Origin: Strigamia acuminata
Lineage: Eukaryota; Arthropoda; Chilopoda; Geophilomorpha; Linotaeniidae
Assembly: GCA_949358305.1 (NCBI GenBank)
Contig: OX442316.1
Span: 12,090,001-12,154,000 of the forward strand
Length of the DNA: 64,000 bases
Direction: 5' to 3'
Shown: positions 34,337 to 48,200 of the stretch, in pieces
Layout of the letters: the number at the start of each line of letters is the position of its first letter
How positions within the stretch are numbered: position 1 is the stretch's first letter
Notes under the pieces: model-generated
Databases searched by the model: none
Seen by the model: only the letters and a program-made list of their open reading frames with translations
Told to the model about the DNA's origin: nothing
Made by a program: the position numbers and the translations under genes

Positions 34337-37300
34337 ATGTTCGGGACCTTGTTTGACGAAGAAACGAAAATCGACGCAAAAGCAGAGGCTGTAAATGGCA
34401 CATCAGTTGAATTCGAGTGTGTGGCTTCGCCTCGGCCCGAGCATTTGATTTGTGGCCTAAACAACCAAGGAACAACTTGTTATTTGAATTCTTTAATTCA
34501 AACTTTGTTTTTCACGCCGGAATTTAGAGGTACGCGTTTTATTTTGTTTAATTTATTAATTTATTTTTTTTGTGTTGATTTTGATTGATTTGTAGAGGCG
34601 ATTTTCAATTTAACTCCGGAAGAATTGGGGATCGGAGGAAATGAAAATTCAAATTCAAAGGTCAGAAATAATGTTTTCCAACTAGAAATGTTTTGAATTT
34701 TTATTTTTATTTTTAGATTCGAATTATTATCGTTGAATTACAGCGTTTATTTGCTCGCATGTTGTGGCTCGATGTCTCTGCAACGTCAACAACACCTTTA
34801 ACGTCTAGTTTCGGCTGGGTTGAAAAAGAGGTTTGGTTTCTGTCAAGTGTGTAATTTGATCTTTGGTCATTAATTATTTTTTATTTGAATACATTTTTTT
34901 AGGCCTTTCAGCAACATGACGCACAAGAATTAATGAGAATTCTTTTCGATGCCATCCATACATCTCTTATTGGTACAAGTTGCTCAACTTTAATTTCAGA
35001 TCTATACAGCGGATCTACAGTCAACAAAGTATAAATAATTGAAATATTTTAATTTTAATATTTAGTTTAATTTTAAAAAAATAATTTCCAGATTGTGTGC
35101 ACGTCTTGTGGAAAAATAAGTGAAAATTCAGCTATTTTTCTCGATGTTAATGTGCCAGTTACGGGTTATACGGATTTAATTGATAGTCTAGCTTCGTCGT
35201 TTATTAATCATGAAGTCATGGAAGGAATAAATCAATATCTTTGCAACAAATGTGATCATCATGTAGATGCCATGAAAGTGTGTACATGAAACTTGAATTT
35301 TAGAATTTTTTGTTCATGAAATGGAAATTTTAATTCGCAGGAGACAAAAATTAGATGTCTTCCGTCAATTCTTGTTTTATCACTAATGAGACTCGGTTAT
35401 GATACGGTTAAAAAGCAGCGCTATAAAGTAAGAGCGCGATTCTGGTTTCTCTCTTTAATTTAATTTAATTTCCTTTGATTTTGTTTGTAGGAAACGGGTC
35501 GTTTTGAGTTTTCCATGGATATAAATATGAATCCTTTTTGTGAGAAGGTGCGTATAGTGCAATTTTTATTTATTTATTTATTTATGTAACATTTTTTTTG
35601 TATTTTATTTTAGCAATTATCTGCAGAAGAAGCAGAATACGAATTGTTCGCCGTTGTAAGTCACAGCGGAAGTTCCTATTGCGGGCATTACAATGTTTAT
35701 ATTCAAGATGTAGAGGGAATTTGCAATTGGAAAACTCCTGTAAGATAACTTTTAATGGGAAAAATCTAATTATTAAACAAATTTTTATTAATTTTAGACC
35801 ACAAATTGCGTTGTTTTGTCTAAACGAGAAGAGTCGTTGGAAAATAACAAGGAAATAATTCAAAATTTCAAACCTCTAGATTTATTGATCTATATTTTTA
35901 ATAAAAAAGACACAAATTGCATGTCTATGGAAGAATTGTCGAATGAAATTAGTAAAGAATTGCATTCGGGCTGGAATAAGAAATTTAAGAAGAGATATGG
36001 GTCATTGAATAAGGTATTGAAAGTTTTTTCTTTTTTTATTATTTACTTTTGAAATAAAATTATTTTTTATTTTAGTTTATTCGTAACAACGCCGACCAAT
36101 TTGATTTTTCGGACAAAACAAACAAAGTTAAATTAAAAAGAACTGAAAACAATTCGGAACCTGAAACGACTTTAAGCAACAATTTGCAAAGATTATCATT
36201 GGAAGAATCAAAAAATTGCAACGATGATGTGCTTGATGTGGACAAACCGAAGTGAGGCGCTTTATGGAGTAGAAAAAACATTTGATTTATAATTAATCAT
36301 TTAAAATATTTTAGATATTGTTGGTTTGATATAAACGATGCAACTGCAGCGCCTGTATCTGCAGAAGACATTAAATTGCAATACGGCGGCAGGGGAAGTG
36401 CTTACATGCTTTTTTACCGCAGAAAAGTATTTCCCACATCAATTAAAAGTATTGTATTTATTTTATTACTTTTGCTTTATTGCTGAATGTTTTTTGTTTT
36501 CTGTTTGTAGGAAGAATGAGAGATGATATTCCAAACCATCTGATTGAATTTGTGCAATCTGAGAATGATGAATTATTCGCTAAAAGGTAATAAGGGTTAC
36601 AACGTAAAAAAATATGACATTTTATTTTATTTTTTAAATTTATTTATAGGCAAGAATATGAGAAAAGTATGAATCAAATTGTGTTATTTATACATTTCGG
36701 AGCAAATTACTTACTCGAGAAAGGCGTTTTGCAACCTAAGCCGAATGAACTGCACATAGCCGAAATGCATTTTGATAGGCGTCTCTCAATTCAAGACCTA
36801 AGAGACGAAATAATTAGCGTAATTTAAACTTAATTTGTGTTAAAAATTGTTTAATTGATTTATTATGTATAGAATTACGGTGAGTTGTGTGGGAAAGAAA
36901 TTTTTATGCACAAATGCAAAGAACTGCCTTCCGGTATGCATATTTACGAAGATTTGTTCAAAGGTATTGATTTTTTTTGGATTTTTTTCTCAATGTTTTA
37001 TTTAATTTGTTTCTTTTCGATTAGATAACAACAATTTGGTTATTCAAGATTCTGATTTGGTGTCGGGATCCCGAATATTTGTATGGAATGGAAAAGATAT
37101 AAACGGAGTTGGAATTTCTTTCGGGGAAGAATGCGAGCCGATTGTATTGAAGGTGGTGGTGGAGACGGACGATAGGAGCGTTCAAGAGGTTGAAATTACA
37201 GTTGCAAAAAATTGCACTCTAAAAGCAGTTTTGCAATTGGTTGAAAAGCAGTTGCAACTGTGCAATCAAAAATTGAAAATTGCCGGCATATTTTGTGGTT

Positions 37301-39900
37301 AGACATATTTAGCTATTAAGTGTAAACTAGTGATGCTAGAAAATATCAAATTTGTTATTGAAGGAAACGAAAGCAAACTGACGGACGGAATGACCGAAGA
37401 AAACACACTTGAGGAAATGAAACTTCGAGACGGAGACTCTTTGTATTTAGATTCATCAACGAGCATACCAAAGACGAATAGTAATCATAATAGCCAAAAG
37501 AATGTAAAATGTGATAAGACTGTCGTCGTTTCTATAGAAAATAGATGTCAGGTAAAAATACTGAGTGTGTATAGACTAATTATTATTATTATTATTGTTA
37601 TTTTTTTGTTTGATTTCAGGCTACTTGTGATTCCTCGAAATCATGGCCGGTGGTAGACGTGCAAATTGAAAAAACGGCTGTAAGAATTTTCAAATTGTAT
37701 CTGAAGAAAAAGGAAATATATTTATTCGTTGCAGCTTATATCGGAACTGAAAAAATTGAGTATTTCTAAACTATCGTTAAATGGTGGAAAGGCGTACAGA
37801 CTTAAGATGCATAAGAATATTTTAGAATTTAACCTTCCACGTAAGTATAATGAGAGGTTGAACGGACAAAATATCTCAAATAATTGGAAACTTAATGATT
37901 TACAGTGCACGAAAATAAATGTGTAGAAGATTTAGGACAAATTTTGCAATATGGATTGATTTTAGAAGAGGGCCATCCACCATCTGATAATGAGGTACAA
38001 ATCTAATTTAATTGGTTATCCCGATTTTTATTATTTTCTTATCATTTTGACAGATAGTTTTGTCGTACAGTGGAAATTGTGGAAGTGGTGACGCGTGCAA
38101 TGAGGTAACTGTTGACGCAGATCTAACAGTTCGAGAGTGCTTACAATTTATTTTATTAGCTACTGGAGTCGAAATTGAAAGTACGTTTAAAGCAACACTA
38201 TTTCCCTCAATAAAATGAGATTTTATTTTAGGTGGCGAATGGTATCTCCAGCGGGTTAATACCTTTTGTGACCCCGCTGCGATCCTCAGTAAACCCGATT
38301 CCTCTTTATCCTCGGAGGGAATTAAGCATGGCGACCATTTACTCGTTCGTGAGGGTCACTTAGTGCCTTACGGATATCTTTCTTTCACCGTGGAACTCTA
38401 TCCTACGCTTCTTGGAAAAACACAGATACCTGGAAAACATTGGACGTGGGTCATGGATAAACTATACAGTGCGGACACGGACAAATAGAAAATCGATTCA
38501 ATTATTGTTATGATTATATTTGGGTATTGTTTTAAGAGTACCAAAACGAAGACAAAAATCGCGGTAATGAATCGCTATCGGCCCATCTGGGAGTAGTGGA
38601 AATATCTGCAGAGGCAACTTTAGAAAATTTAAAGCAGCAAATTCTTACTTTGCCAAACTTAACGGAGTTGGAGTTGTATTCGCAACCCCAACATGTCAGA
38701 TTACGTTTACTGAGTAACGGAAGACCCGCGCAGATTTTAAGGGGTCATCAAACTACCTTAAAGTAAAAGAATTTATTTTTTTAATTAAAAAAAAAGTTGG
38801 AATTAAATAAAATATTATTTCCTAATTTTTTTAGACGACTGAAATTGATGGACCAATCGAAGTTGTGTGTGCAGATAATGGGGCAGCCAGAAGATCTCAG
38901 GTTCTGTTTATTAAAATGTCGCCAAATGTATGTAAATTTGATTTAATATTTAAAAAATAGTGTTGATACTGTGGTCGTAGAAGTTGTGGAAAAAATAGCG
39001 AACACAAACAGATACACGGATCCAGTTGAAGTTTTGTGGGACACGCGAAATGGAAGCTTAAATTGCTTGAAACGTTCAATTGCAAACCAATTGTTTTTGA
39101 CTGAAAATTGCTTAAGATTAGCAAAGTATTTACCAGTCGATTACAATTGGTTAGTCCTGACGAATCATAACCAAGTATGGAACTATAACTACGTTGTTTT
39201 TCTAAAATAACAAATTAAAATATGCATTAAAGGTTTCACGAAATCACAAAAGCTTCAAGAGGAAGAATAAAGCAGTCGTTGATTTAAGAAACGAACCGTT
39301 TTTCATTACGGACGGTGTCAGGATTGCAATTCAGGTACGCCACGTGATTCGCCACATGAATTTATTTCCGTTACTCTGACGACACTTTTGTTTTCAACTT
39401 TGATTCCACTCAAATTTATTTACGTCACACTTGACGACATCTTTGTTTTCAACTCGTCTGGCAGCTTGATTGCACTTTGCCACTCAACACGCGCGATTAA
39501 TCTATCTCCCGTTCGTCGTAAAATTAGACCACATAAAAGTGTTTTTTAAATCGCGATTAATTTATTTGTGGAATTCTTAACGAATACACATTTAAATTGG
39601 TTATTTGTAATGATTAATGTTGGATGGTTTGCTCGTAACAGGACATCAATCAAGACACCAATAAAGATTTCAGCAGCGAAGATGATATTATTAATAGACA
39701 GAGGCTGGAAGAGGAAAAAGAAAATAAACAAAAGGAGATGTAAGTGCACTTAACGTGAAAAGAAATTATCAAAACAATTTATTATTATTATTATTATTAT
39801 TTTTCAATATTTATATATTTTAATTTCTAGGTGTGTTGCTCAAAATAAATCCAGACCGCCTGAAGTTGGTATTAAAATTAAAGTTGGTGATTTCAGTTAA
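34337..39900 (+). CDS. USP40: ubiquitin carboxyl-terminal hydrolase 40
   Basis: USP40 is a cysteine deubiquitinase of the USP/C19 family. About two dozen exons give roughly 1,200 residues, like human USP40. It starts MFGTLFDEE as in the human protein. The Cys box is LNNQGTTCYLNSLIQTLFF (catalytic Cys present) and the His box SSYCGHYNVYIQD (catalytic His present). QQHDAQELMRILFDAI and the zinc-ribbon cysteines CTSCGK and CNKCDHH are also seen. The middle segment RGSAYMLFYRRK and several ubiquitin-like C-terminal repeats (FVWNGKDINGVG, then AEATLENLKQQILTLP) agree with the family. The proposed intron at 37298-37330 is only 33 nt. A poly(A) signal AATAAA is at 40027-40032. Confidence 0.92.
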
Positions 39901-40480
39901 ACGCCGGTAGTTTTCTTGTTTGATTTCTTCATTATTATTTTTATTATTATCATCACATCATATACGACCGAAATATACGATGCAATTTCATATGTACCGG
40001 TAATTTATTTTAAAATTTTGTTATACAATAAATGTGGTGCTAAGACCTAATCGTGTTTGTTATTTGCCCGTTTAATCCGTGACCTTTGCAAGAAATTAAA
40101 TGGGAAAATAAGTTTTTGTTTGTTTCCAATTCCAACCTTTCGCCAATAATTGTTGAAAATAAATTGCGTAGTTTATTTGCTTCTGGGTGTAGTGGTGTGG
40201 ATTTTGATTTTGGATGTCCATGACAACAGTTTATCGTCAATGAATTTTGTCTGCTGTCTCCAAGGAAACACACAGTCGAATGAGTGCAGGACTGGGGGAC
40301 TTGGATTCGTAAACATACGCAAATTGGGGTAGAACTACGTCATTAATTTCTTAATTTCAAAATCGTGGTGTGGACAAATGGATTTGCAAATGCGAGTGAA
40401 TAAACGTCACGAGACTGAATCACAAGACACAAACAACAATATTTTGTGTGATTTCAATATTTTGCAACAACAGCCACTAC
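39901..40480. other. USP40 3' UTR and promoter-proximal intergenic DNA
   Basis: No gene is seen. The open frames at 40040-40273 (-) and 40150-40332 (+) are short, have no recognisable family, and overlap each other. Confidence 0.5.
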
Positions 40481-40516
40481 TATAAAACAGATTGGCAAAA
40501 AAACATGGGCTCAGTT
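40481..40516 (+). promoter_or_regulatory. TATA box plus initiator of the cysteine-rich gene
   Basis: TATAAAA (40481-40487) is followed 32 bp later by TCAGTT (40511-40516), an exact arthropod initiator. This is the clearest core promoter in the window. A leader exon would run to the donor CCG|GTAAGA near 40631. Confidence 0.7.
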
Positions 40517-40702
40517 CAGCTCCAAGCTCCATACTCCAACCACATTCCAACGGTGTAGTAAACATCTATACACGTGTACATACATACATATAGGTATAGT
40601 GAGTGAATAATTCGGAACAACCGAGTAACCGGTAAGATCTCTCTAATATTCTTTGAAAATTAGATGGTTTAATTTAAATTTGTTTTTTTCAGAGGGGATA
40701 AA

Positions 40703-40921
40703 ATGCCCTTCATTCAATTCGGTTGCAATTGTGTGTGTTTTAGTGGTTGTTTCTGTAAGCCATGTGTTTCAGTCAAGTGTTTACCAAGAACAATGCCAAT
40801 ATTTCCAAAGCAGAGACCCAAGAATTTCAAAGGATGTTGCCAATTTAGATGCAATTTTTCGGCATTGTTCCAAAAAGGAAACAAAGACAAATGTGGTCAC
40901 ATCGCAATGCATCCAGTGTAA
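40703..40921 (+). CDS. small cysteine-rich basic protein (metallothionein-like spacing)
   Basis: This 72-residue frame starts at the first ATG after a splice acceptor (TTTTTTTCAG, about 40691), downstream of the TATA/initiator promoter. Eleven cysteines are concentrated at the N-terminus as C-x-C-x-C-x3-C-x-C-x2-C-x4-C (CNCVCFSGCFCKPC), with a later CC and two single Cys. There is no signal peptide, and the rest is Lys/Arg-rich. The spacing recalls metallothioneins, but I see no clear metal-response element and recognise no family. A weak donor at 40918 could splice to an acceptor near 40966 and alter the last residues. An overlapping frame has a hydrophobic stretch but no ATG in the exon. 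Confidence 0.5.
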   Translation: MPFIQFGCNCVCFSGCFCKPCVSVKCLPRTMPIFPKQRPKNFKGCCQFRCNFSALFQKGNKDKCGHIAMHPV

Positions 40922-40984
40922 ATTTGGTAGAAATGTTTTTGTAGAAATGATTTCTTTTTTGCAGTTTGCAATATTGTAGTAGGT

Positions 40985-43900
40985 ATATATATATATATAG
41001 TATGGGATGTATAAATATTTTTTATTTCAAAAATGAAACCGTTTTATTATTTAATCAGAATCAGATTTCATCAGAGTCAATCAACTCGTCTAAAAATACC
41101 GTTGAAAAAGAATAACCCTATAAATAATAGCCGATCGATATTTATTAAGCCGAGGAGACGAGGAACTATAATGGGTTATGTCATTGTCACGTGGTAACGA
41201 TTTTGGCGCTACCGTACAGCGAGGGAGCCAAAGCAGACGAAACCATGCCAACCAGTAGCTGAGCATTTCGCTTGTTATGTATTTCAAATAATTTACTGAG
41301 TGGGTTGTAACTCAAAAAATAAAAAATAAAGATTAATTCGATTCAAAAAATTTCAAGTTATGATGTGAAAAACGAGAAAATAAAATAAAAAACTCATTCG
41401 TACACCATCGAGTCTATTTATTAATGTGGCAATTTTCCTGCACGAGAGCGCTACCGTCGCGACGCTTCGTCGCGTCATAAGGCTCGAGTCATGGAGTTTT
41501 CCGTTCTATAATCGATGACGATGTCATATGCCGCAAAATTTAAACAACGTTATTGTCGTGTGTGGGTTTTCAACCGAACTTCGGCTCGTGCTTCTTTGTT
41601 TTGCGCACATATCAACAAAATTCCCCATTCTATTAAAGAACAATCAAGTATAAATCAAACAATGTGACTGACGCATTTGAACTGTAAGATGACTAGGCCT
41701 TAAACACTAGAAAATTATTCGTAAGTAAATAACTTTTCCATCAGCATTTTATTTACAATTAGTTCATTACAACCTGTTAATAGTGCAAACTCATCAATGG
41801 TAAGTTGAAACAAAACATGAAAAATCGATAATAAATTCAATAAATCGTAATAACCATTTTATTTTTCTATTTAGAAACGCAAACTGGATTTTTAATTACC
41901 GACAAACAAATACAAAAATATATATACATATTTAAAAATCCCTCAAACAAAAAAAAACAGGAATTGGGAATGAAGATTTTAATTTGAAACTGATCTCAAC
42001 TCGCTTCACTTTTCTATTAAAAGAAAAATGAAAATGTCACCGCAGTGCGCGCGATCTGGAGTCAAATTCCGCAAGGTCTAAAAGGTAAGAAAAGCGTTTT
42101 TATTTCCAATTTATTAAAATAGTATTATTTATGAATTCCATTTCCATTCAAACACTCGTATAGATGGTTTCTAATGACATTTTCACAGCTGTTCCACCAC
42201 TATTTATCAAATCCTAAACGCCAGATTACCATCTGAGTGTTTTAGCTTGTTCTCTATCTATAAATATTTAAAGCTTTAAATCACCCAATGAAACAAACTT
42301 TTAGAATCTCCAAAAACAAAATAAAAAAACACCACACGATGATAACCCGAACAAACGAATGTGACACTTGATTTTTTTTTTTACTTGTTTTAATCGCAGT
42401 TCAACTGATTACTCGTTTAACAGCAATTCAACCTAGCAAAAGAAAAATGCTGTCCAAACAGCGCGAAAAGTTAGTTTCCCTGCATACCCTCAACTCTTTT
42501 AGCCATTCTTAACTGGTTTTGATTTTATTCGGTCCCGAGATAAGTTGGACTAAAGGTGGGGGTCATGTGGCCAGTGTAATCTCTGCACGAGACGTGAAGT
42601 CCTTTGGTCAGGGCCCTTCAACCTTTCCCCTTTGAACTCCAAGGGGCTGTAGGAGTTTCCAAACAGATCAGCACGCGTCCTCAGCTTAGCCCATGAGCAG
42701 TTGTACTCGGATGAATGAAGTTATCTTTTCATTCATAAAAAGAATCGGCCCAAAAAGCGATCAAAATGCATTTAAAGTGACGCCTCGAGTCTACTCCACG
42801 ACCGACTCCTTTTACTCCAAACAACAAATAAACAAATGACTCAGTTTTCAAGAATTCTTCATCCAAAATGGCCAAATTGCGCCACAATTTCCACCTAAAA
42901 TGAGAAGATAATTAATCTAGGGGATAAAAACCGGCGTGATAACGTTAAAATTACCTCGTTTGCGATGTCTCAAATACATGTAGAGTTCCTACCGATGATG
43001 GTCATTGTCTGTGGTTTAATAAGTGGTTAATGCGAACTATCGAAGCGTAGTTATTTACAATTTATACCATTTTAGGTACCTTGAGCGTGGCATATCAAAG
43101 ATGGCTGCCTTGGTGGTGTTTTCTAAGGGGAAAAGTCCGTTTTTACCCTCAAGGCTGCTTAGAGGGGAGGAAGAGGGTATAAAGAAACCAGTCCACAGAC
43201 AGAAAGAAGGGGGGAGAAAATACAGACAGAGGGAGGCAAAAGTGCCTATTAGGTGGAGGGGGACATTTCCCAAGTTTTTACCAGAGGGGTGAGGTATATT
43301 TTGTAGGGGTAAAGTAGTAAACTACTTCCTGTGCAACCAACTGAACTGTGGAGTTTGCTGTGGACTATACAGTATTACTTTGTTTTTTGGCTTTAATTTC
43401 TTTATTTTTGTTTTGTGTGTGCTTTTTTTAAGAAAAAATATTGGATTTAATTAGAGAAGGTAGGAATAATATATTTTTTTTTTGGATTTTTTGTTTCCTT
43501 TGTGATTGCTGCTTGTGATAGCGTTTTTGGATGGTTTTCTTTGAAATGTGTGTTATTTGATGTGTGATTGATTTTGGAGTTGATTTTTTGTGGTTGGGTT
43601 TGGTTTTGGGAATTGTATTGTGTCGTTTTGAACCGGTGAGGTCGGATTTGCGGGCTAAATGTGAGTAGGGTAGGTGACCACACCCATTTTCTTGTCTCTT
43701 GACCAGGGTAAGGGGACAAATTTGAAGTTTCTTTTGTCTTTTTGGTGGGAAGATTTGTTAAAATTGTGTTAAATTTGGAAATAATTGTGGTTTTAATTTT
43801 TTTTTTTTTTAATTTTATAAAAATTATTGGTTATTTTGTTGTTTTTTGTTTTATTGAAATAGGCCTAATGGGACAGCGGCTCTGGTCGACATTTTTGTGA

Positions 43901-44995
43901 TGGATTTAGCTAGTTGAAATGTTGTTGTTATTTGTAGTTTGCAACTAAAATTTGCCCGTTTTTGTTGCGTGCACTGTTTAAATAAGTATGTAATATGTTG
44001 AAACGGTTTGAAAATAGGCTTAAATATACTTGCTGTGGTTTTGGGCCTTTTGGGGGTTGTACAGTTACTGAATTATTGACAAAAATTGTTGCAAACTCAA
44101 ATTATGTTTGTTTCGATGTTGGGTTAATTGGTTTAGAAGATAAACTCGTGCGATAAATTAGGAAAACTGTTGAAACATGTTCCCAGTGTCGAGTTACCAT
44201 GACTAATCGACATATTGAAACAATTGTTGTTCGTGAGTGTGGAAATAAAATGCCACTCGTGTTTTCTAGTGTTTTTCAACACAAGATTGACATTGACTGG
44301 TTTTCTCTGTAGTCCTAAATCGATCGCGATTGAATTGTTGCACAAACACACGAATTTTTAAAAAAGAATTTCAAATGTCGAGAAAAAAATTTAAAATTAC
44401 AATTTCACAAGTGTTGATTTTTTACATGATCAGCCGAATTTGTAATTTGTTTTTGGTTTGTAAATGAAAATATATACGCTATCTATTGTTTGATTACATA
44501 AAATATAAATAGTGATGACATAAACATAAATCCGTGTACGCATGTCCGAAAAAGGGACGTTTTAGGCCTAGAAAATACATTTCGGTTAGCGAAATTAAGG
44601 TAAGAAAGAGAAATCGTATTTGCACGCTAAAGTTTAGGCTTAATATCACAGTGTGGTTAGATGGATGTCGCGCAAAAATAGTGTACTTGAGCTTCCATTA
44701 AAGACATTTCTAGTATTTAATTATTGAAATTGGAGAATTTTATTGTTTTGTTTTGATTCATGTGTGGAGATTACAGGAGTCGTTTAAGTAAACATGAGAG
44801 AGACTATACACAACTTGATCGGAATTTTTGGATAATTTAATTTTTTAAAGAACGTTTTTATTTTACATAAATTTCTCGTTGGTTTTTTTTTGTTTGTTTA
44901 TGTTTTATATTTTGGTTTAGTCGTTTTTATTTTTATTTTTCGAAAATGTTTTGGGACATGTTTTGGAGATTGTTTTAAGTCGGCGTTTGGGATGA
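40985..44995. other. large AT-rich region, no gene recognised
   Basis: Intergenic sequence or an upstream Imp intron. GC-richer islands occur near 41455-41480 (GCGACGCTTCGTCGC, a short hairpin), 42530-42700 and 43060-43300 (with CAAGATGGCTGCC-like sequence and purine-rich DNA). Any of these could be a promoter or a non-coding 5' exon, but nothing proves it. The open frames 43023-43292 (+) and 43055-43273 (-) fall in the purine-rich part and look non-coding. Confidence 0.4.
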
Positions 44996-44999
44996 TTCT

Positions 45000-45259
45000 A
45001 TGACGGATGATTGGAAAACGAAGTTTTATTATCTCGGTGGAGTGGTCAAGCCGGTAAAAAACTAAAAATTGTAATTGAAAATTGAATGGTCACTAACTCG
45101 TTTTGGTAGCCTAGTTTTGATTGGCTAAAAATAGACCAATACCGTATCACAAAGCCGGGGAAATCGAATCACATCGGACCATGTTTCCTCCAAACGGCCA
45201 GTAATGTTTCGCAAATTCTCGACGAACTTCGCCAGTTTCGCGATAACAAAGAAAGTTAA
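45000..45259 (+). CDS. unrecognised 67-residue protein, two exons
   Basis: Exon 1 (45000-45053) encodes MTDDWKTKFYYLGGVVKP and ends at a GTAAAA donor. Exon 2 (45110-45259) starts after the acceptor TTTTGGTAG and stays open for 49 codons to TAA. The junction is phase 0, and the join gives a well-composed globular-looking sequence containing PSFDWLKIDQYRI and VSQILDELRQFRDNKES. Codon use is balanced, unlike the flanking AT-rich DNA. An in-frame stop lies upstream of the ATG, so the start is fixed unless there is an earlier exon. I do not recognise a family and give no function. It lies 5.3 kb before the Imp start codon on the same strand, either as a separate gene or nested in an Imp leader intron. 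Confidence 0.6.
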
Positions 45260-48200
45260 TTTTTTAAACAAAACAAAAGAAAACTTAAAGAAATATATTT
45301 TCGGAAAAAAATTTGATTTTTCGTGCTAATCTTTGGCCAAAATTGTAATCAAAATCAAACATGGCGGAAGAAATAATGAAAATTGCAAACTGCACACTTT
45401 AATTTGAAAATTTTTACTCTTCTTTTTTCGTTTCTATGGTTTTGGATTTAGCAGTTGATGGGTTTTCTTGAAACTTAAATAAGCCTAATTTTCTATCATT
45501 TGTCAATCATTCAAGAGGGAGGGATAAAAAAAATATTTCAAGGTTCCTCATGCTATTTCCCCTCACCAATGCAACTGACCCCACGCGTTGAACTTCAATC
45601 CCCTCGCTTGGGTGAGGGTCCTCAGGGATGAGTACATTTCATCCGACAGGGAATAGGAATTTTTTTCCTGTTTCCAGTAACGTTTTGCTGATTTTACTTT
45701 ATTTAAATTAGGCCTACTTTTTTGAACAACTCGTGCCATTTAATTTACGACTTGGTATTTAATTTATTCGCCAATAGGTGGCATGAAGAATCAAAAGTGA
45801 TATAATTTTTTTTTCTGTTGACTTTTTTTTTTTTTTTTGGATTTAATCGTTAGGCATAGTTGAAACTTGACCCATAAACAATACGATGAGTTCCACGAAA
45901 TGAAATGTTAAAGAAGTCACTTAGCATTCAGGTCAAGAGCAAAACTTTTATGTTGGTTCAGTTCGGTCTTGAGTTTGGTATTATTTCAAATGGGTATTTC
46001 TTTGAATTTCTGGGAAAATTTGGACCAAAATGTGGAGATTCTATCACAATATTTACTCGCAATTGTAATTAAGTGATTTAAATATTTAATTAGTGCTGTG
46101 TTCAGAACAAAGAAGAAGAAATGCGTTTTAAAATTGTATTTATTTGATATCCAATGTGAAATAATTGATAGAACAGTATACACATTGTATTATTTAAGTT
46201 GTCATTTCCCGGAAGTAGGTACAAGTAAGTTAATCACCTACTGGGACACGTTAATATTTGAAAAGAATGAAAAGCTGTCTTAACTCGAATGGAACAAATG
46301 ATGAAAAGTAAAGAAATTGTCGAGTTATTTTCGAATAATGGATTTTTTTTTGTTTATTTTCGAGCGTTGCCATTATATTTAAAACCGACACGGTATTTTT
46401 AGATTTTTTGACGAAAGTTTAATGCGGAAATAAGAGTAATTTTGAAAATGTACCGGTATTCAATTTTTCGACGGAGTTTGTTTCTTTAATTGTTTGGGGA
46501 GTTGTGCTGAGTGGGTTGGTGTTTGTGTTTGTGTTTTTGTTTTCATGTGTGGGACGGAGGAAAGAAATAAGGAGTTATTTTTGTATGATAATTTTTACTA
46601 ACACTTTTTAGGCGTAAAATCGTATTTGCTATTAATTAGAGTGGTCGATCTTGAAAATCCCTGGCCTCAATTCTAAGTTTAAACCCAGACAGTCGTAAGA
46701 ATCTTGTTTTCTTTTTTGAGTTTGGATTGTCAGTTTAGCCTGGCGAAACTCCAGATTCAAGTTCAGCTCCTTATACAGCAGAATCGTTTTATTTATTTTC
46801 CATACAATGAAAAAAAATTTTTTTTTATAAATTTTTGATAAAACAATTTTTTTTTTTTTTTTTAATTTTGAAACATTTTGAAATTTCGATTTAATTCACT
46901 AGGGGGTGCTGTCCTTAAACCAACTATACATTCGGACTCCGCCCCTCAGATGGCTTATTGGTTGAATTCTAAATATTAATCGTCTGATAGGCGCCGACTA
47001 AAGTCCCTTTGAGAATTTTTGATGGTTTCTGATAATATCAATCGAGAAGAAAGAAATAAAGAAAGAAAAAGCGAAAAAAAAATGGCACAAATTTTGTGTT
47101 TTTATCGCAGATAAATTTTTATTTTTGCAAAATAATTTTTACAAATAAATTTTCAAGTGTTGCAATTTACAGTTTCACTCCTTTTTTTTCTTTTTCATAC
47201 ATAAGGACAAGTCAGCACTACGGTTGATTAAATTAGCCTTATTTTCTTTGAAATTACAAACTATTATTGGCTTTCTAACCGATAACAAGGTGTTGCCTTG
47301 GTTGTGGTCCGCTACGGATTTTGATTACTGCTAAAACCGTCAACACGAGGGTTTTAACTTACAGACAGAATATTTCCTTTTATGTTTTAAGTGCTGTCAT
47401 TATTTTGTCAACGCAACAACTTCTAGCTATACATCATCAGTTTACTTCAGTTTTGTTGCGCTTCATTCACACTGATCCGGGCTTGCACTGACCAATACTT
47501 TATTAATACATCTGCAAATGAATAATAAATATATTTAAATTTAAAAAAAAAATCGCTGCAGGAGCAGAAAATCAAGAATCTTGACGCGTATATGAGGAAT
47601 ACTAAATGAAATTGCACGCTAAATACAACAACAGGGACAAACGGCACTGCTCGAGTATTCCTGCAGAATACTAAGCAATTGCGAGGGTCCTTTTGCACAT
47701 TATTGGTGATTTAACCATCGAAGCAATTGCGTTAAAGGATTCTAACACGACTTTATTGGCAACTCATGAGGGTTATACTTATTGTTTATTGTTTGGCATG
47801 TGGGCTTGAGTTATTTGTTAATAATGAAATGATGATGTGGCAGCCATTTTTTTAAAAATTTATTTTGGGGGTTTGTATTGAGTTTACGAATGAGCTTCAG
47901 TTTTAATTTGTCACTTGGTACGTGGTCAGTCTCGGTTTCGATGTGTTAACATAAGTTCAGTGACCTAACTTTATTGATTTCTAGTTTGCTCGCTGCTGTG
48001 GTTGTGGTGAGATGCAAAGCTGTAATAGTGCTTAAATTGACTTTGGATTGAAAATTTCCAATTTCATCATCTAATGATTTTTTTCCCCCGTTTTTTCTTC
48101 TTGTTGTGATTGGAATGAAATGGCTGAAAATGTTTTAACATTTCAATTGCATTACATTTTATTTTTTATTTGTTTTATTTTTATTTTTTTGGCACTCTAG

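Noticed and set aside
40653-40979. Alternative 108-codon frame with a hydrophobic stretch over the Cys-rich gene
   Set aside because: Its only start lies in the intron; the spliced exon has no ATG in that frame.
43023-43292. Overlapping open frames in purine-rich DNA
   Set aside because: The composition is explained by the GGAGG/GAAA-rich sequence and both strands are open, as expected for simple sequence.
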